Shown here in pieces: positions 11,968 through 23,759 of a stretch of 64,000 bases of DNA. The position numbers were made by a program, and so were the translations under genes. Origin of the DNA: Cyanophora paradoxa (taxonomy: Eukaryota > Glaucocystophyceae > Cyanophorales > Cyanophoraceae); assembly GCA_004431415.1 (NCBI GenBank), contig QPMI01000044.1, positions 124,001 through 188,000 of the forward strand. Reading direction: 5' to 3'. A model generated the notes under the pieces. It made no database searches and was not told the DNA's origin. It worked only from the letters and a program-made list of their open reading frames with translations. Each line of letters begins with the position of its first letter. Within the stretch, counting starts at the first letter, position 1.

Positions 11968-12415
11968 AATGAGACGTGTTTTTCTAAAAACCGAGATCAA
12001 TTCTCCGATGCGATTGCCAGCGCTAGCTAGCCTAGTAGGGCGCGGGGCACTGGGCCGGGCAATGCATGAGGCAGCCTGGCAGTGAACGGCGCAATAAACT
12101 CGTATGTATACTAATAAACAGACACTGAGAATTACATCGCAGTCGTCATCGCGACTGCATGGGGCTCTTCTTAAAAAAGGGGGCCAGGCTCCGCCGCGCA
12201 CGCGGCAGATGCGTACGCTGCAGCTAAAGCGAATGGGACGCAAGCAAAGGGACCCGGGGGGAGTGGATCGGAGGGGACGCGGGAGGGGAGGGAGGAAAGA
12301 AGGGATACGGGGCGGAGTCGCCCAAGAGGGGCGAAAGAACAGAGAGGGAAGGCAGCGGCCGGTTTGGCCGTCAGATAAGAAGGAAGAAGAAGAAGAAGGA
12401 AGAAGAATGAATAAG
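11968..12415. other. Convergent intergenic spacer, two 3' UTRs
   Basis: This spacer separates two convergent genes. It contains an AT-rich segment near 12095-12140 and a purine-rich AAGAAGAAGAAG run near 12380-12410, just past the aminotransferase stop codon. No coding signal was recognised. Confidence 0.5.
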
Positions 12416-14310
12416 TTACATGCGGGACTTGAAGTGCTTAAGGGCGTCCTCCATGGCGCCGAGGATCGCCATGACGTTGTCGGGCCGGCTGTTGTACCCC
12501 ATGAGGCCGAAGCGCCAGCCCTTGCCGGCGAGGTCGCCGAGGCCGTTGCCGATCTCGATGTTGTACTTCTTGAGGATGTACGTCGTGACGGCCTTGCCGT
12601 CGACGCCCGGCGGGATGATTGCGGTGGTGAGCGACGGGAGCCGGTGCTCCTTCTTGACGAGGAGCTGGATGCCGAGCTTCTCGAGGCCGGCCCAGAGCAG
12701 CTCGGCGTTGTCGAGGTGGCGCTTCCAGCGCGCCTCGAGGCCCTCCTCGGTCACGATGCGCAGCGCCTCGCGGAGGCCGTAGTTCATGTTGATCGGCGCG
12801 GTGTGGTGGTACGTGCGCGTCGGCGACGCGGAGACGAGGTACTGCGCGATCATGGACATGTCGAGGTACCTGGATCAAATCGCGGATCAAATCAGCGTGC
12901 GCGGGCGGCAGCAGCGAGGTTGCGGGGAGGCCGCGACCGCGCACCAGTTCGGGACCTTAGTCTTCCGCTTCATGAGCTTGTCCAGCGCGCGCTGGTTCAT
13001 GGTGAACGGCGACACGCCTGCACGTGACCGGCGCGTGAGCGGGCGCGAAGCGGCGCGCGGCGGCAAAAGGAAAGCGGCGCACCGGGCGGGCAGGAGAGGC
13101 ACTTCTGGGTGCCAGCGTACGCGACATCGACCTCCCACTTGTCAATGAAGAGGGGCACGCCGGAGATGGAGGTGACGCAGTCGAGCATGAGCATCGAGCC
13201 GTACTTGTGGCAGAGCGCGCCGACGCCTGCGTACGCGTGCATTAGCTAGCGGAAAGAAAGAAAGAGAAGAGCTGACGGGCGCGCGCGGACCCTCCATGGG
13301 CTGGCACACGCCGGTCGAGGTCTCGGCGTGGACGATGCAGGTCAGCATGGGCCGGTGCTTGCGGAGGCCCTCCTCGATCTCCTCGAGCGAGAACGCAGTG
13401 CCCCAAGCGCGCTCGATGCGGCGGACGTCGGCTGCGCGAAGCCGATCATCAGCGCCGGGACGTCGATGCCGAGCGCAGGCCTGGCTGATCGGCCGCGAGA
13501 GCCCAGAGCACGCGAGCGACGTGTCACTCACCGCCATAGCGGGATGCCATGTCGCAGAGGCGGTTGCCGAAGTAGCCCTGCGGGGAGAGCGACGGTTCAG
13601 CCCGCGCACGGACAGAGAGTGGCGGGGGCCGCAGGGGGTCGTGCGCACATTGCAGCCGATGAGGACGACATCACCAGGCTCGACAAGGTTGGCGAGGCTG
13701 CACGCGCGCGTGTCGGTGGGCCGGCTGGGCCGGCACGCAGCCAATGATTACGGGCGCGCGTGCGCACCCGGCCTCCATGGCGGCGGAGCCGGTGCCAGAG
13801 ACGGGAAGAGTGAAGGCGTTCGCCGTCTGCCACACGTACTTCATCCTGCGCACGTTCGCGGACGCGCACTAGTCAGCGGGACGCGCGTCGAGCCTCGCGG
13901 CGGGAAGGCTCTGCGGAGAGACGCACATCTCCTTGATCTCCTCCATCATGTGAAGGAAGAACGGGTCCAAGTGGCCGACCTGGTGGACCGCGAGCGCCGA
14001 GAGGACACGCGGGTGGGCATTGCAGGGGCCTGCGCGGAAACAGGGCGCGCGCGCCCGTACGTCAGACTAGTTCGAAAGAGCCTATAATGAACAAAGGCTA
14101 GAGAAACGCGGCCGTCGGGCCGGGAGGCTCCGAGGGGGAGCCAGCGGGGCTGAGGCGCGCGCAGAGCGTTGCGGGATTGGGCTCGCCTGGGCCGAGGAGG
14201 AGGCGGGGAGGCGGGTCCAGCTGAGGAGCAATGAGGCGGTGCGCGTTGTTCACGCTGTGCTTCGCGATGGCGCTGCGGTCGTTGTCGTGGCTGTGGCCGT
14301 AGCGCGACAT
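12416..14310 (-). CDS. AGXT: Alanine/serine-glyoxylate aminotransferase, peroxisomal (class V PLP enzyme)
   Basis: This enzyme moves an amino group from alanine or serine to glyoxylate, giving glycine; it is the peroxisomal step of glyoxylate detoxification or photorespiration. Nine exons join in frame: 14310-14187, 14029-13927, 13845-13768, 13697-13649, 13577-13532, 13431-13291, 13226-13083, 13017-12945 and 12869-12416, giving 403 codons, the usual family length. Landmarks are [97 protein letters not shown], the PLP-lysine site [14 protein letters not shown], and [11 protein letters not shown]. The C-terminus is KSRM, a PTS1-like SRM tripeptide. Intron 1 is GC-AG (CCAG/GCGAG donor), which restores the conserved GPGP motif; the others are GT-AG. 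The start at 14310 is the only ATG in this frame that fits. Alanine versus serine preference cannot be read from the sequence. Confidence 0.95.
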
Positions 14311-14980
14311 GTTTGCGGGCGGGCTGAAGCTCTGGCACGCGGTCGACAAGGTCAGAGCTTGTGGGCGACGAACGAGAAATGACCGGGTGCTGCGGACCTC
14401 GGTTTAATAACCTCGCGGTAATGCGAGGCGTATGATGGAGACCGGCGAACTTACTAGGGGGGTACGCGGGCGGTCACCGCAGCCGGCCGGCTCCGCACCG
14501 GCCTAGCGCGCGCCATCCCCGAGCGCTCCAGAGCGCGCACGGCATCGACCACGACAGAATTCGCGAGTCCTACCCACGTTCGCCCGGCGAAAGCACCATC
14601 CCGTGTCGCGCACCGGCGCTGGTGCCAGCGAGTCCCACATTCTAACTGCACCGCCTGCGCTCCGGCGCTGCTGCCTGATCCTCTGCAGCCAACCTGCAGT
14701 TCCGGCGCCGCTTATCCGATCGTTGCATCTCGTTCTTCAAAGCTGTGCCATGAGAGCGTCAGCTGCGCCATGAGAGCCTCCGCGAGAGCATCTGCGAATT
14801 CATAGCTCAGCGGCTCGGCGCGGCAAACCCGGAGCGCCCGGCGGACAGCATCAGTCTAGAGCTCTTCCGAAGTTCAGCAGTGAGCTGCTCGTTGGGTCTG
14901 GTCCGTTCTCTACGTCGTCAGAAAACGGCTCTCGGATCCTGCAGCAGCGTGGCCGAGCGCGCGGTCCGATGGGGGCGCGG
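14311..14980. promoter_or_regulatory. Divergent promoter region, with module shared with the F4/F5 intergenic region
   Basis: The aminotransferase (-) and F2 (+) diverge from this stretch. Positions 14451-14660 align by eye with 40258-40470, upstream of F5, in the same orientation relative to the plus-strand gene. Shared elements include an AGGGGGGTACGCG-like block, GCAGCCGGCCGGCT, ACCCACGTTCG and a GCACCGGCG block. No clear TATA box or other core promoter element was assigned. Confidence 0.55.
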
Positions 14981-17900
14981 ATGCCGTCGCGGCCGGCCAC
15001 GCTGCAGCTGCCACGGACAGGAAGCGGTGCGCTGCCGCGCCTCGCGCCGCCTCTCGCCCTCGTTTCCGATTCCTTTGCCACAGAAGAGTCCGAGTGCTCG
15101 CCCGAAGACCCCTCGACTGGAGGACAGCCGGGCAGCGCTGCCGGTGGCGAAGGCGGGGGCGACAGCAGCACCGGCGGGGGGCGCGGGTCCCCGGCGTCCC
15201 GGTCTCGGTACCCCGGTGTGAACCTTGAACATGACAGAAGGCGATCCGCCAGTGCTGCGCCGCGCTGGCGGTCCCACTTCTACTGGTGCAAATCTTGCTC
15301 GAGGGTGTGTGCATCGCTCTCCTCCCCCATACACCGCCTCTGCTGACGGGCCCTCTTCTCTTCACGCAGCTGAGCACGCCGCTGGCGGACTCGGAGGAGA
15401 AAGCGGCTCGGAACCTCGACCGGCTCAACCTCATCTGCTTGGGGCCGGGCGCCCGCCGGCTCGTCCCCGAAGCCTGTGCGCCGGCCCCTCCCTTCCCAGC
15501 GAGCCCGCGCCGCTCACGCCGCCCCGGGGCAGGCTACGAGTCGGAGCGCTGGTGGGGCGCTCTGTTCGGGCCGAGCGCGAGCGAGCGGGCGGGGTACACG
15601 GATCCCGACGGCCCCACGGCCCGGAGCGAGGAGGGCTTCAAGCGCTTAAAGAGGTTCCTGAAGAAGTACGAAGTGTACGAAACGTACGCCGCCGACCCCT
15701 CCCCTCCTCCGCGTACCCTCCTCGGAGCCCTAACGCCGGTACCCATGCAGGTCGCCGCCACGGGAAGCGCCGCTGGCTCTGGAGGAGGCAGCGGGGGCCT
15801 CCAGCAGCGACGGGGCGGCCCGGGCCTCCCCCCCTCCGCCGCCCCGGGCGGAAGGCTCCGTCCGAGAGGCGCCGCCGGCGCCGGCGGAAGGCGAGGGGAC
15901 GGCGACGGCTTCGGCGCCGCCGCCCACCGAGGAGCCGCGGGCCTCGCCTTCAACCAGAGGCAGAGCGAAGCGGCGGCGCGCGGCGGAGGCGCCGCCTCCC
16001 CCGGGCCCCAGCGGCGGCGGCGGCTCGGAAGGCGGCGGGGGCAGCAGCAGCGGCGGCGGCGGAGAAGAAGAGGCGCCGCCTGAGGCCGGGGGCGCCTCCG
16101 AAAGCGACGGCCGCGGGGCGGGTCCGGCCGCGGCTGCAGACTCGGACTCGACCGGATCTGAAGCGAAGCGGAGGCGCGTGGACGGCGGGGCGGAGGCCGG
16201 CGGCGGCGGCGGAGGAGAGGAGCGGCGCTCGGAGGTCGCGGCGGAGGGCGGCGGCGGAGAGGCGCTGCGGGAAACGCCGCCGGCGCCGGCGCCATCGTCT
16301 TCGAAGGCGGCGGCGGGCGCCGCGGGCGTCGAAGGGGCGGACGGCGCGGCGCCCCCGCTCCCGCCGGCGGATTTGGCGGACGGGGGCGGCCGCCCGGCCC
16401 CGCCGGTCCCTCCTCGGGCGAGGCCGAGGGCCCCTCGCCCGCCTCTTCGGCTTCTCCGGTCCCGGCGGGGCCAAGGGCGCCGTTCCTGCGCCGGACGCTC
16501 CGGAGAGCGGAAGATCCGGCGGCCCGCCGGCGCCGGCACGGGCGCCGGGCCCGCGCCGCTGGGAGCGGGGCCGCGTGCCGGACCAGCCCGACGTCACTGC
16601 GCCCGGCGCCTGCGCCGGCGGCGGCGGCCGCCTCGACCCCTCAACGCCAGTGGCTTCGAGGTGAACGGCTGCGGACGTCGCTGGGCCCGGGGGGCGTGGG
16701 GACGGCTGGGGCGCCGTCGGCACCGTCGCAGGCGGCCGGGGCAGCCTCGACCCCTCAGCGTCAGTGGCTTCGAGGCATACGGCTGCGGCGAAAGGGATCA
16801 TCGGGCCCCGCCCACGTGCACCTCGGCGCCGGTGTCTCGACGGGCTCGCGATCGGGCGCCGCTGGGGCGGCGCCGGCGGAGTCGCCGGCCGGCGCCTGGA
16901 GCCCTCAGACCCGGAGACTCCGGCGGCTCCGGCGCCTAGAGGCCGACCAGGAGGAGGAGGAAGAGGAGGAGGAGGAGCAGGAAAGGGCGCCCGGAGGAGG
17001 AGCCGAGTGGGGGAGCGGGGGCGAAGATCATCGGCGGGGGGCTCCATCGCCCTCGCCGCCCCCGCCGCCCCCCCGCCGGCGTCGCCGCCGCATCGCAGGA
17101 GACAGTGGAGACGAGGAGGCCCCTTCCTCCTCCTCCTCCTCCTCCTCATCCGGTACCCCCATCGGCGCCCCTCTCGAGCGCGCGGCCGCCGCCGCTCGCT
17201 CGCGCCTGATCGCTCCGCTCCTTTCTTCCTTCCTGCCCGCCCGCTCGCACAGGCTCGCGGTCGCCCCGCGTCGTGGTGGTGGCGACGGATGACGACAGTG
17301 CGGACGCGGCGCCTTCATCTTCGTCTGGTACCCCGGGATCCCGTCCCCTTTCGCCTATGTGCCTGCAATCGTGTCCGACCTTCGCGGTTGCGTGCAGGCC
17401 GTTCGTTTAAGTCCGACTCGGCCGCTCGGAGTGGAAGGGAGAGGGGGGCGTTCCCGTCGGCCCCGCCCGCGGCCGCGGCGCCGGCGTCCGTTCCGCCCCC
17501 ATGTTGGATCGCGGCCGCGCCGCCGCCGGCGGCAGCGGCAGCGTCTTCGGGTACCCCGGCTTTCCCGCCCCGTGCTTTCCCGCCCCTTTCTCTGACCTGC
17601 TTTCGGTCACGCCTGCCCCGCGCAGGCCGTTCGTCCAAGTCCGACGCGGCCGTTCAGAGCTTGAGGGCGGGGGCCCCGTCCTCGTCCGCCGCGGCCGGCG
17701 TGCCCGCGCCCGCGGCGCCGGCGCTGGCGCCGGCGCCGGCGTCCGTTCCGCCTTCGTGTTGGGTCGCGGCAGTCCAGCCAGCCGAGCGGCCGGCGCCAAA
17801 GGCGGCCGCCCCGCCGCCGCCGGCAGCGGCCAAGGCGCCGCCAGCCGCCGCATCCGCGCCCAGCTTCGCGGCGGGTGAGCGTTCGCCCTTCGCCCTTCGA

Positions 17901-20900
17901 CTCGCCCCTTCTGACGTCGACTGCGCCCCCGCCAGCCGCCAGGGCGACCCCTCCGCCGCCCCCAGCTTGCTGGACCCGCCCCCCGCGAACTTCATCGACG
18001 CCCGAGCCTGCAGGAGGCGGCGCGAAGGCAGCGGCGGCGACGCCTGCGGCTGCGGCCCGCGGTCCCGCGGCGGGGCCTCCCCATCCGAGTCAGCCGCCGC
18101 CCGGCGTCGCCCTTGGCATAAAGCCAGAATCTGCAGCGGCAGCGCCCGGCAATGCTCCCCGGCGGGCCCCGGCCGCTGGCCTCGTGCCGTCCTCCGCTCT
18201 CAGCGCCGGCGCCGGCCCCGCCCCGCGCGCTCCGGCGGCGCCCTTTTCGACGGCCGGCGGCGCCGGCGCCAGCGCCCGCCTCGACCCGGCGGCCGCCACT
18301 CTCAGTCCGGCCGCCCCCGCCCCCGCCCCCGCCCCCGCCCCCTCTTTCTCGTCGTCCCTTCCCTTCGGACTCGCCGCCGGGCAGGCCCGCTCTTTTCCCT
18401 CGGCCGCCCCATCCGTGCCCGCCATTCTCAGTCCGGCCGCCACTCTCAGTCCGGCCGCCCCCGCCCCCGCCCCCGCCCCCGCCTCCTCCTTCTCGTCGTC
18501 CCCTCCCTCCGGACTCGCCGCGGGGCAGGCCCGCTCTTTTCCCTCGGCCGCCCCATCCGCGCCCGCTCCGGACCCGGTGGGCGCTTTGCTGGGTGGGTGC
18601 CGCCCTCCCGCCCGTCCGCCCGCCCGCCCGCCCGCTCGACCCATCCGGAATCTTTCAGCTCCTGACCTCGCTTCTCTCAGCGCCAGATGCACGGACCGTC
18701 CTTCAACCACCTTTTCGAGCCCCTCCGGCCTCGAGCTCCTCTCACGCTCCCACGGCGCCGCTGCAGCCGCCACTTCAGTCGGCGCCCCTCGCGGCGCGGA
18801 GGCCCTCAGTCGTCGGCGCCGCCGGCGACGTCAGTGCGCCGGCGCCCGCCGGCGCCGCCGGCAGCGGCCAGACCCGCCGCCCAAGCTCGTCGTGGCTTCA
18901 CGTGCCGGCTTCTTGCCCCGGCGCGCTGGGTTCAGCGCCGCATCCCCCTCCCACCGACCCCCACTGGACCGTCTTGACTGGACCTTCACTCCAGCAAGTT
19001 CAACCCGGTCAGTCTGCAGCTGGTCACGCAGCGGCCCTAGCCCCGGCTGCGGCGGCGGCGGCCGCGGCGGCTGTGCCTGCACAGCCTAAGGCGAAGGAGG
19101 CGGGGTCGGCCCCTGAAAGCTACATCCAGCCGGAGCCGCAGCAGGCGGGCGGCCCGACGCTGCTGTCCTTGGACGTGCTGCGCGAGCTCGTCACTCGGAA
19201 CGGCTTCGGCGACAACCCTCCGCGCCCGCAGCAGGCCGCGGGCTCATCGCCCCAGCCGCAGCCGGCCCCGCAGCCGCAGCCGGCGCCGCAGCCGCAGCCG
19301 CTGCAGCCCCAGCGGCCTTCCGCCGCCCAGCAGCAGCTGCTGGCCCACGGCGGAGCGCCGGAGCCATTGCCGAATCACGTTCTGGCTGCGCTCCAGCGGA
19401 AGCTGCAGGCAGAGTTTGAGGGCCAGCTGCAGGGGGCCGCGGCCGCGGCGCCGCTTCCGGTCCAGCCGGCTCCGGTGCCGCCCGCTCATCTTGAGACGCA
19501 GCTGCAGGGCCAAGAAGCTGCAGCGGCGGCGGCGCCGGCGCCGGCCCAGCCTGGGGTGCAGCATCAGGGTCAGGCGGCGGCAGCAGCAGCAGTGGCGGCG
19601 GCGGCGGCGGCGGCGGCGAGGGAGGCGCCCCGGCAGCCTGTGCGGCTTCCTGTGCAGCCGTCGGCGGCGGTGGAGGCGACGCTGGCGCCGGCCCAGCTTC
19701 AGAGCCAGGCGGCTGCAGCGGCGGCAGTGGCGGCGGCGGTGGCGGTGGCGGCGCCCCTGCAGCCGGTGCGGCCTTCGGTCCAGCCGTCGGCGGCGGCGGT
19801 GGAGGCGACGCTGGCGCCGGCCCAGCTTCAGAGCCAGGCGGCTGCAGCGGCGGCAGCGGCGGCGGCGGTGGCGGTGGCGGCGCCCCTGCAGCCGGTGCGG
19901 CCTTCGGTCCAGCCGTCGGCGGCGGCGGTGGAGGCGACGCTGGCGCCGGCCCAGCTTCAGAGCCAGGCTGCTGCAGCGGCGGCAGCGGCGGCGGCGGTGG
20001 CGGTGGCGGCGCCCCTGCAGCCGGTGCGGCCTTCGGTCCAGCCACCGGCGGCGGCGGTGGAGGTGGCGCCAGGCCCGCCGGCCCAGCTTCAGACCCAGGC
20101 GGCTGCAGCGGCGGCAGCGGCGGCGGCGGCGGCGGCGGCTGCGGCGCCCCTGCAGCCGGTGCGGCCTTCGGTCCAGCCGCCGGCGGCGGCGGTGGAGGTG
20201 GCGCCAGGTCCGCCGGCCCAGCTTCAGACCCAGGCGGCTGCAGCGGCGGCAGCGGCGGCGGCGGCGGCGGCGGCTGCGGCGCCACAGCGGCCATTGCGGC
20301 CTCAAGGACAGGCGGCCGCGGCCGCGTTCCAGCACAGGCTGCGCGAACTCGTGCTTCTGCGAGAGAGTGCCGGAGTCCCGACTCATGCGGATACGAGGTT
20401 GGCGCTCGAACTTGCACCCAAGGAAGCTGCGAGCACGTTTTCCATGCTGGTCAGGGATCAGCAGCAGCAACCGAAAGACGCGCAGCAGCAGATTGCAGAC
20501 GGGATCCCGCAGCTCATCGCGGCCCTGTGGGCCAGCATGGGCCCCGCGGTGCTGGGCATCGGCCAGCCTCGCGAACGGCCGCCCCGCGCCCCGCAGGACG
20601 TCGGGGCATGGGCCGACGACATGCTACGGCCGGGGTGCCCCTTCGACCCGGAGGTCGAGGCCCTGATCACGTGCTCCTCCGATCATTAAATCGCAATATT
20701 AATGCTTTCGTGGCTGACTCGGGATCGCGGTTGCCCCCAGCACGGACGGTCACTTGTTCTTCACTTGCATCCCTAGCCCGCGCCCGCTCCCGCCCCTCTC
20801 CCCCGCGCTGGAGTGGGCCGTGGTGCGTCGGTCCTCAGAACTTCTTATCGAACGCGATCGCGACCGGCGCGGATCCGCCGGTGCGCTGCGCCTTCTTCGC

Positions 20901-21483
20901 AATTATTCGGCGCTCAGTTATTCGCATCGAATTCCGCGGCCGGCGCAGTGTCAGCGCGCGACGTGCTGCAGGAGCTGCTGAAGAAACCGATCTTGGCTCA
21001 CCTGAACGACCTCCCCAACGCCGAGCACTCCATCGACAAGCTGCTCTGGGTGCGCTTGTTTTCTAGTGGATGGGTGTGGGGGGGGGGGGGGGGGGGGGGG
21101 GCAGATGGGGAGGGGGGCGGCCCGGGCGGGGGGGTCCTCGCCCCCAACGCTCCGTCATTACGTAATGCATTGTAAGTGGTTTGATTTGCTGGGGCAGGAC
21201 CTACGAGGAAAATTGCTCCCCGGCACGACCCACAACGGGGAGGAGCGCAAGCAGCAGCTCGTGGGGCTGGTGCGCTGGCGCCCCGCTCGACCCCGCCCTT
21301 CTATATCCGAATCGTTCTAGCAAGGCCTCTTATAGTTTGCCCTTCCCTGAATTAATCGAGCCGGCGCGACAGGGCGGGCCCGCCGGCGTCCTGGCTCTTG
21401 GGCGCGCGGCGCCGGAGCAGCTTAGGGACCTCCTCGGCTCCGTGGTCGCCGTCCGGGCCCTCCTCTTCAGCGTACGGGCCTAG
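14981..21483 (+). CDS. AP2-like multidomain protein with Gln/Ala-rich region, family member F2
   Basis: The N-terminus MPSRPATLQLPRTGSGALP aligns with F3 and F4 (MRxSKxxRTExGA); an in-frame ATG at 14969 is an alternative start. After an acidic patch comes the AP2-like block SRYPGVNLEHDRRR ... APRWRSHFYWCK. An intron ending at about 15369 follows, then DSEEKAARNLDRLNLICLG, a 57-nt in-frame intron (15476-15532), and YESERWWGALFGPSAS with FKRLKRFLKKYEV. Linkers are Arg/Gly/Pro-rich with an AKRRRVD nuclear signal (about 16160) and an ALGIKPESAAAAP motif shared with F5. From about 19000 to 20330 the protein is Gln/Ala-rich with tandem 43-residue repeats. The C-terminal blocks are LIAALWASMGPAVLGIG and ADDMLRPGCPFDPE (20510-20690), SARDVLQELLKKPIL (about 20955), DLRGKLLPGTT (about 21200) and GGPAGVLALGRAAP with VVAVRALLF, with the stop at 21483. 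No copy of the beta-rich domain was found. Internal exon limits are partly unresolved. Confidence 0.65.
19665..20285 (+). repeat. Coding tandem repeat, about 129 bp (43 residues) x 5, in F2
   Basis: Units start near 19670, 19799, 19928, 20058 and 20190 with GTGGAGG. They encode a Val-Glu-rich opening, PAQLQSQAAAA, a polyalanine run of variable length, and PLQPVRPSVQP. The last two units differ from the first three (EVAPGPPAQLQTQ instead of EATLAPAQLQSQ), so the array grew in at least two steps. Polyalanine length varies by GCG-codon gain or loss. Confidence 0.85.
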
Positions 21484-22098
21484 CTACGGCTGTATATATG
21501 ACTCCTCGGGTGTAATGTATGGCATGCAATCAAAGTTTAGAGGAGATAGTTACATGTGTATGGCATGTACATGTAATCATAGTTTAGAGGAGATAGAGAT
21601 AGTTAGGATCTGCGTACGGCGTGCTAGTCACTGAGTATACGTAGCTCGTATACGTAGCTACTAATCGGATTATAATTTATACATGTAGCACGTGCGCTGC
21701 GCATGCGCATGCGCATTGCGCATCATATGCATCGCAGCGCATGCCGCGCCGGGCCGCCGGCGCCGCGACCGTCGGACGCCGCCGTCACGCCGGTACTTTG
21801 CCGGTACCGTAGTATTTTCGGCGCCGGTCCGTAAGCTTTCAAGTTTGCCGGCGCCGGCCGGTGCTTTGTCACAGACTCACAGTGTGTGGCGACGGTTCGC
21901 GCCGCTTCGGCGCCGCACATGCACGACGTCACGGCGTGACGCACTTTTCCGAAGCGTCGCCAACCGCCGCGCGCACAAAACCGCGGCCGCGCCGGTCTGC
22001 CTCGCACTCGTTCTCTGCGCGCGCTCAGCTGCAGCGGCTCTCTATCTTCGCCTCCGAAGTTCGCTGCGGTCGCAGCCTCAGTCCAGCGCCCCGCCGCC
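21484..22098. other. Intergenic region between F2 and alternative oxidase copy 1
   Basis: Positions 21490-21720 are AT-richer and carry short direct repeats (TTTAGAGGAGATAG twice, near 21537 and 21580). The last ~165 bp (from about 21935) are nearly identical to the sequence upstream of the second oxidase copy. That conserved stretch includes the GACGCACTTTTCCGAAGCG block and the GCGCGCTCAGC leader, so it is probably the promoter and 5' UTR of the oxidase. Confidence 0.6.
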
Positions 22099-23759
22099 AT
22101 GTCGATCGCCCGCCTCGGCCTCGCGGCATCCACAAGCGCCGCCCTCGCGGCCCGCCCCTGCGCCGCCCAGCTGCTCGCAGCCGCGCGGCCGTGCGCGCCG
22201 GCGTGCGCCTCGGCGCTGGCCGTCGGCGTCGCCGCGCTCGGCCTCCGGCGCGCCAGCGCACTCTTCAGGCAGCCGGCGCGCGCCTTCAGCACCAGCCGCC
22301 CCGCCGCCTTCCCTCTCCCCGCGCACAAGGTGCGGCGCGCGCGGCGCCGGCATGCGCGCACGTGCATGTGCACGTGCACCGTGGCACATGCGCGCGCGCT
22401 TCGGCCTTCGCATGCGCTGACGCGCGCCGGGGCGCAGGCGGCGGAGATTCGGGAGAAGGAGATCCACGACGGCGGGCACCTGCACGTGAGCCCCTACCTG
22501 CCCCCCAACATGGACTGGAACCAGGTCCGCCCGCCCCAATCCCGGCTCGCGCCCGCGCGCGCGCGCGCCCGGCTCGTGCTCACGTGCGGGCGGGCGCGGG
22601 CAGGTGGACCTGGTGACGCGGGTGGCGCCGGAGGGGGCGTCGGACTGGGTGGCCAAGGGCGTCGTCAAGTTCCTCCGCTTCTGGGCCGACCTCCTCTTCT
22701 CCAAGGTACACCCCGCCCCACCCCGCACCGCCCCGGCCCTTGAGAGATTGGGCGCTGACACGCGCCCACGCGCCGGCGCAGCGGTACGGGCACCGCGCCA
22801 TCGTCCTCGAGACCGTCGCCGGCGTCCCCGGCTTCGTCTCCGGTGCGCCCGAGGCGGCGAGGCGGCCGGCGCCGGCGCGCCAGACGCGCGCAGCTGACTC
22901 AGTCGCCCGGCCCGCAGCTATGTTCAGCCACCTCCGCTCACTCCGGAACATTCAGCACGACAACAACCACATCCAGGTGCTTCGCTTTCAATTGAACCTC
23001 GAAGTTCTGCCCAAGCTCAGTCTGACCCGTCGCTGCGCGCGCAGACGATGCTGGACGAGGCGGAGAACGAGCGGATGCACCTGATGGTCTTCATGGAGAT
23101 CGCCAGGCCCAACCTCTTCGAGCGCGGCCTCGTCATGGCCGTCCAGGTGCCCCAAACCCGACCTCAAATATTATTGATTATCTTGCATTCCTTACTTAAA
23201 CTCTCGTTTTCCCAGGCCGTCTTCACCTCCATATACACGGTCCTCTACGCCTTCTTCCCAAAGACGTGCCACCGCTTCGTGGGGTACCTCGAGGAGGAGG
23301 CCGTCGTCTCCTACACGCAGTACCTCAAAGAGATCGACGCCGGCCGCATCAAGAACATCCCCGCCCCGAAGGCCCGCCCCCCCGCCCCCCAGCCCGCTCC
23401 TTAAGTTTCACCGGCCCCGCCCAAATCTGACGCCGAGTACACAGATCGCGATCGACTACTGGAGCCTGCCGGCCGACGCGACGCTGCGGGAGGTCGTCGT
23501 CGCGACGCGCGCCGACGAGGTCAACCACCGCGACGTCAACCACTACATCGCCGGTGCGCCCCGCGATCGCGCTCGCGCCTCCCAAGACTTCGCCTAGGCC
23601 TCCGCCGCTCGCATTTATTTAATTTGGGCGTTCTTCCTGTCTGCAGATGAGATCCTCGAGCGGCGCGCGGCGGCCTCGGGACCCGGCTCGAAGGGCGACC
23701 GCGACGCCTTCCCCCCGAGCGGCGCCGCCGGCCACGGGCACGGGCACGCCCACGCTTGA
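22099..23759 (+). CDS. AOX: Mitochondrial alternative oxidase, copy 1
   Basis: AOX is a di-iron ubiquinol oxidase of the inner mitochondrial membrane that passes electrons from ubiquinol to oxygen, bypassing complexes III and IV. Nine exons join in frame to 339 codons: 22099-22329, 22438-22524, 22604-22705, 22782-22842, 22918-22976, 23045-23146, 23216-23371, 23445-23553 and 23647-23759. Exon 1 is an Ala/Arg-rich presequence ([11 protein letters not shown] ... ARAFSTSRP). The four iron-binding motifs are present: LETVAG (exon 4), ENERMH (exon 6), YLEEEAV (exon 7) and [12 protein letters not shown] (exon 8). The C-terminus ends in a short Gly-His-rich tail. Intron 7 (23372-23444) uses a GC donor, which avoids a stop that read-through would give. 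A second, inverted copy lies at 47822-49431; exon 5 differs between them ([13 protein letters not shown] versus [13 protein letters not shown]). Confidence 0.96.

Noticed and set aside
12104-13027. Plus-strand ORF opposite the aminotransferase
   Set aside because: It is antisense to well-conserved enzyme exons and has no similarity of its own.
15225-16664. 479-residue plus-strand ORF overlapping F2
   Set aside because: It reads the AP2-like region in the wrong frame (LRVGALVG instead of YESERWWGAL). The other frame is the one conserved in all paralogues.
18152-20470. Very long antisense and alternate-frame ORFs over the Gln/Ala repeats
   Set aside because: GC-rich codon repeats (GCG, CAG, CCG) leave all frames open. 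Only the frame ending in LIAALWASMGPAVLGIG is conserved among paralogues.
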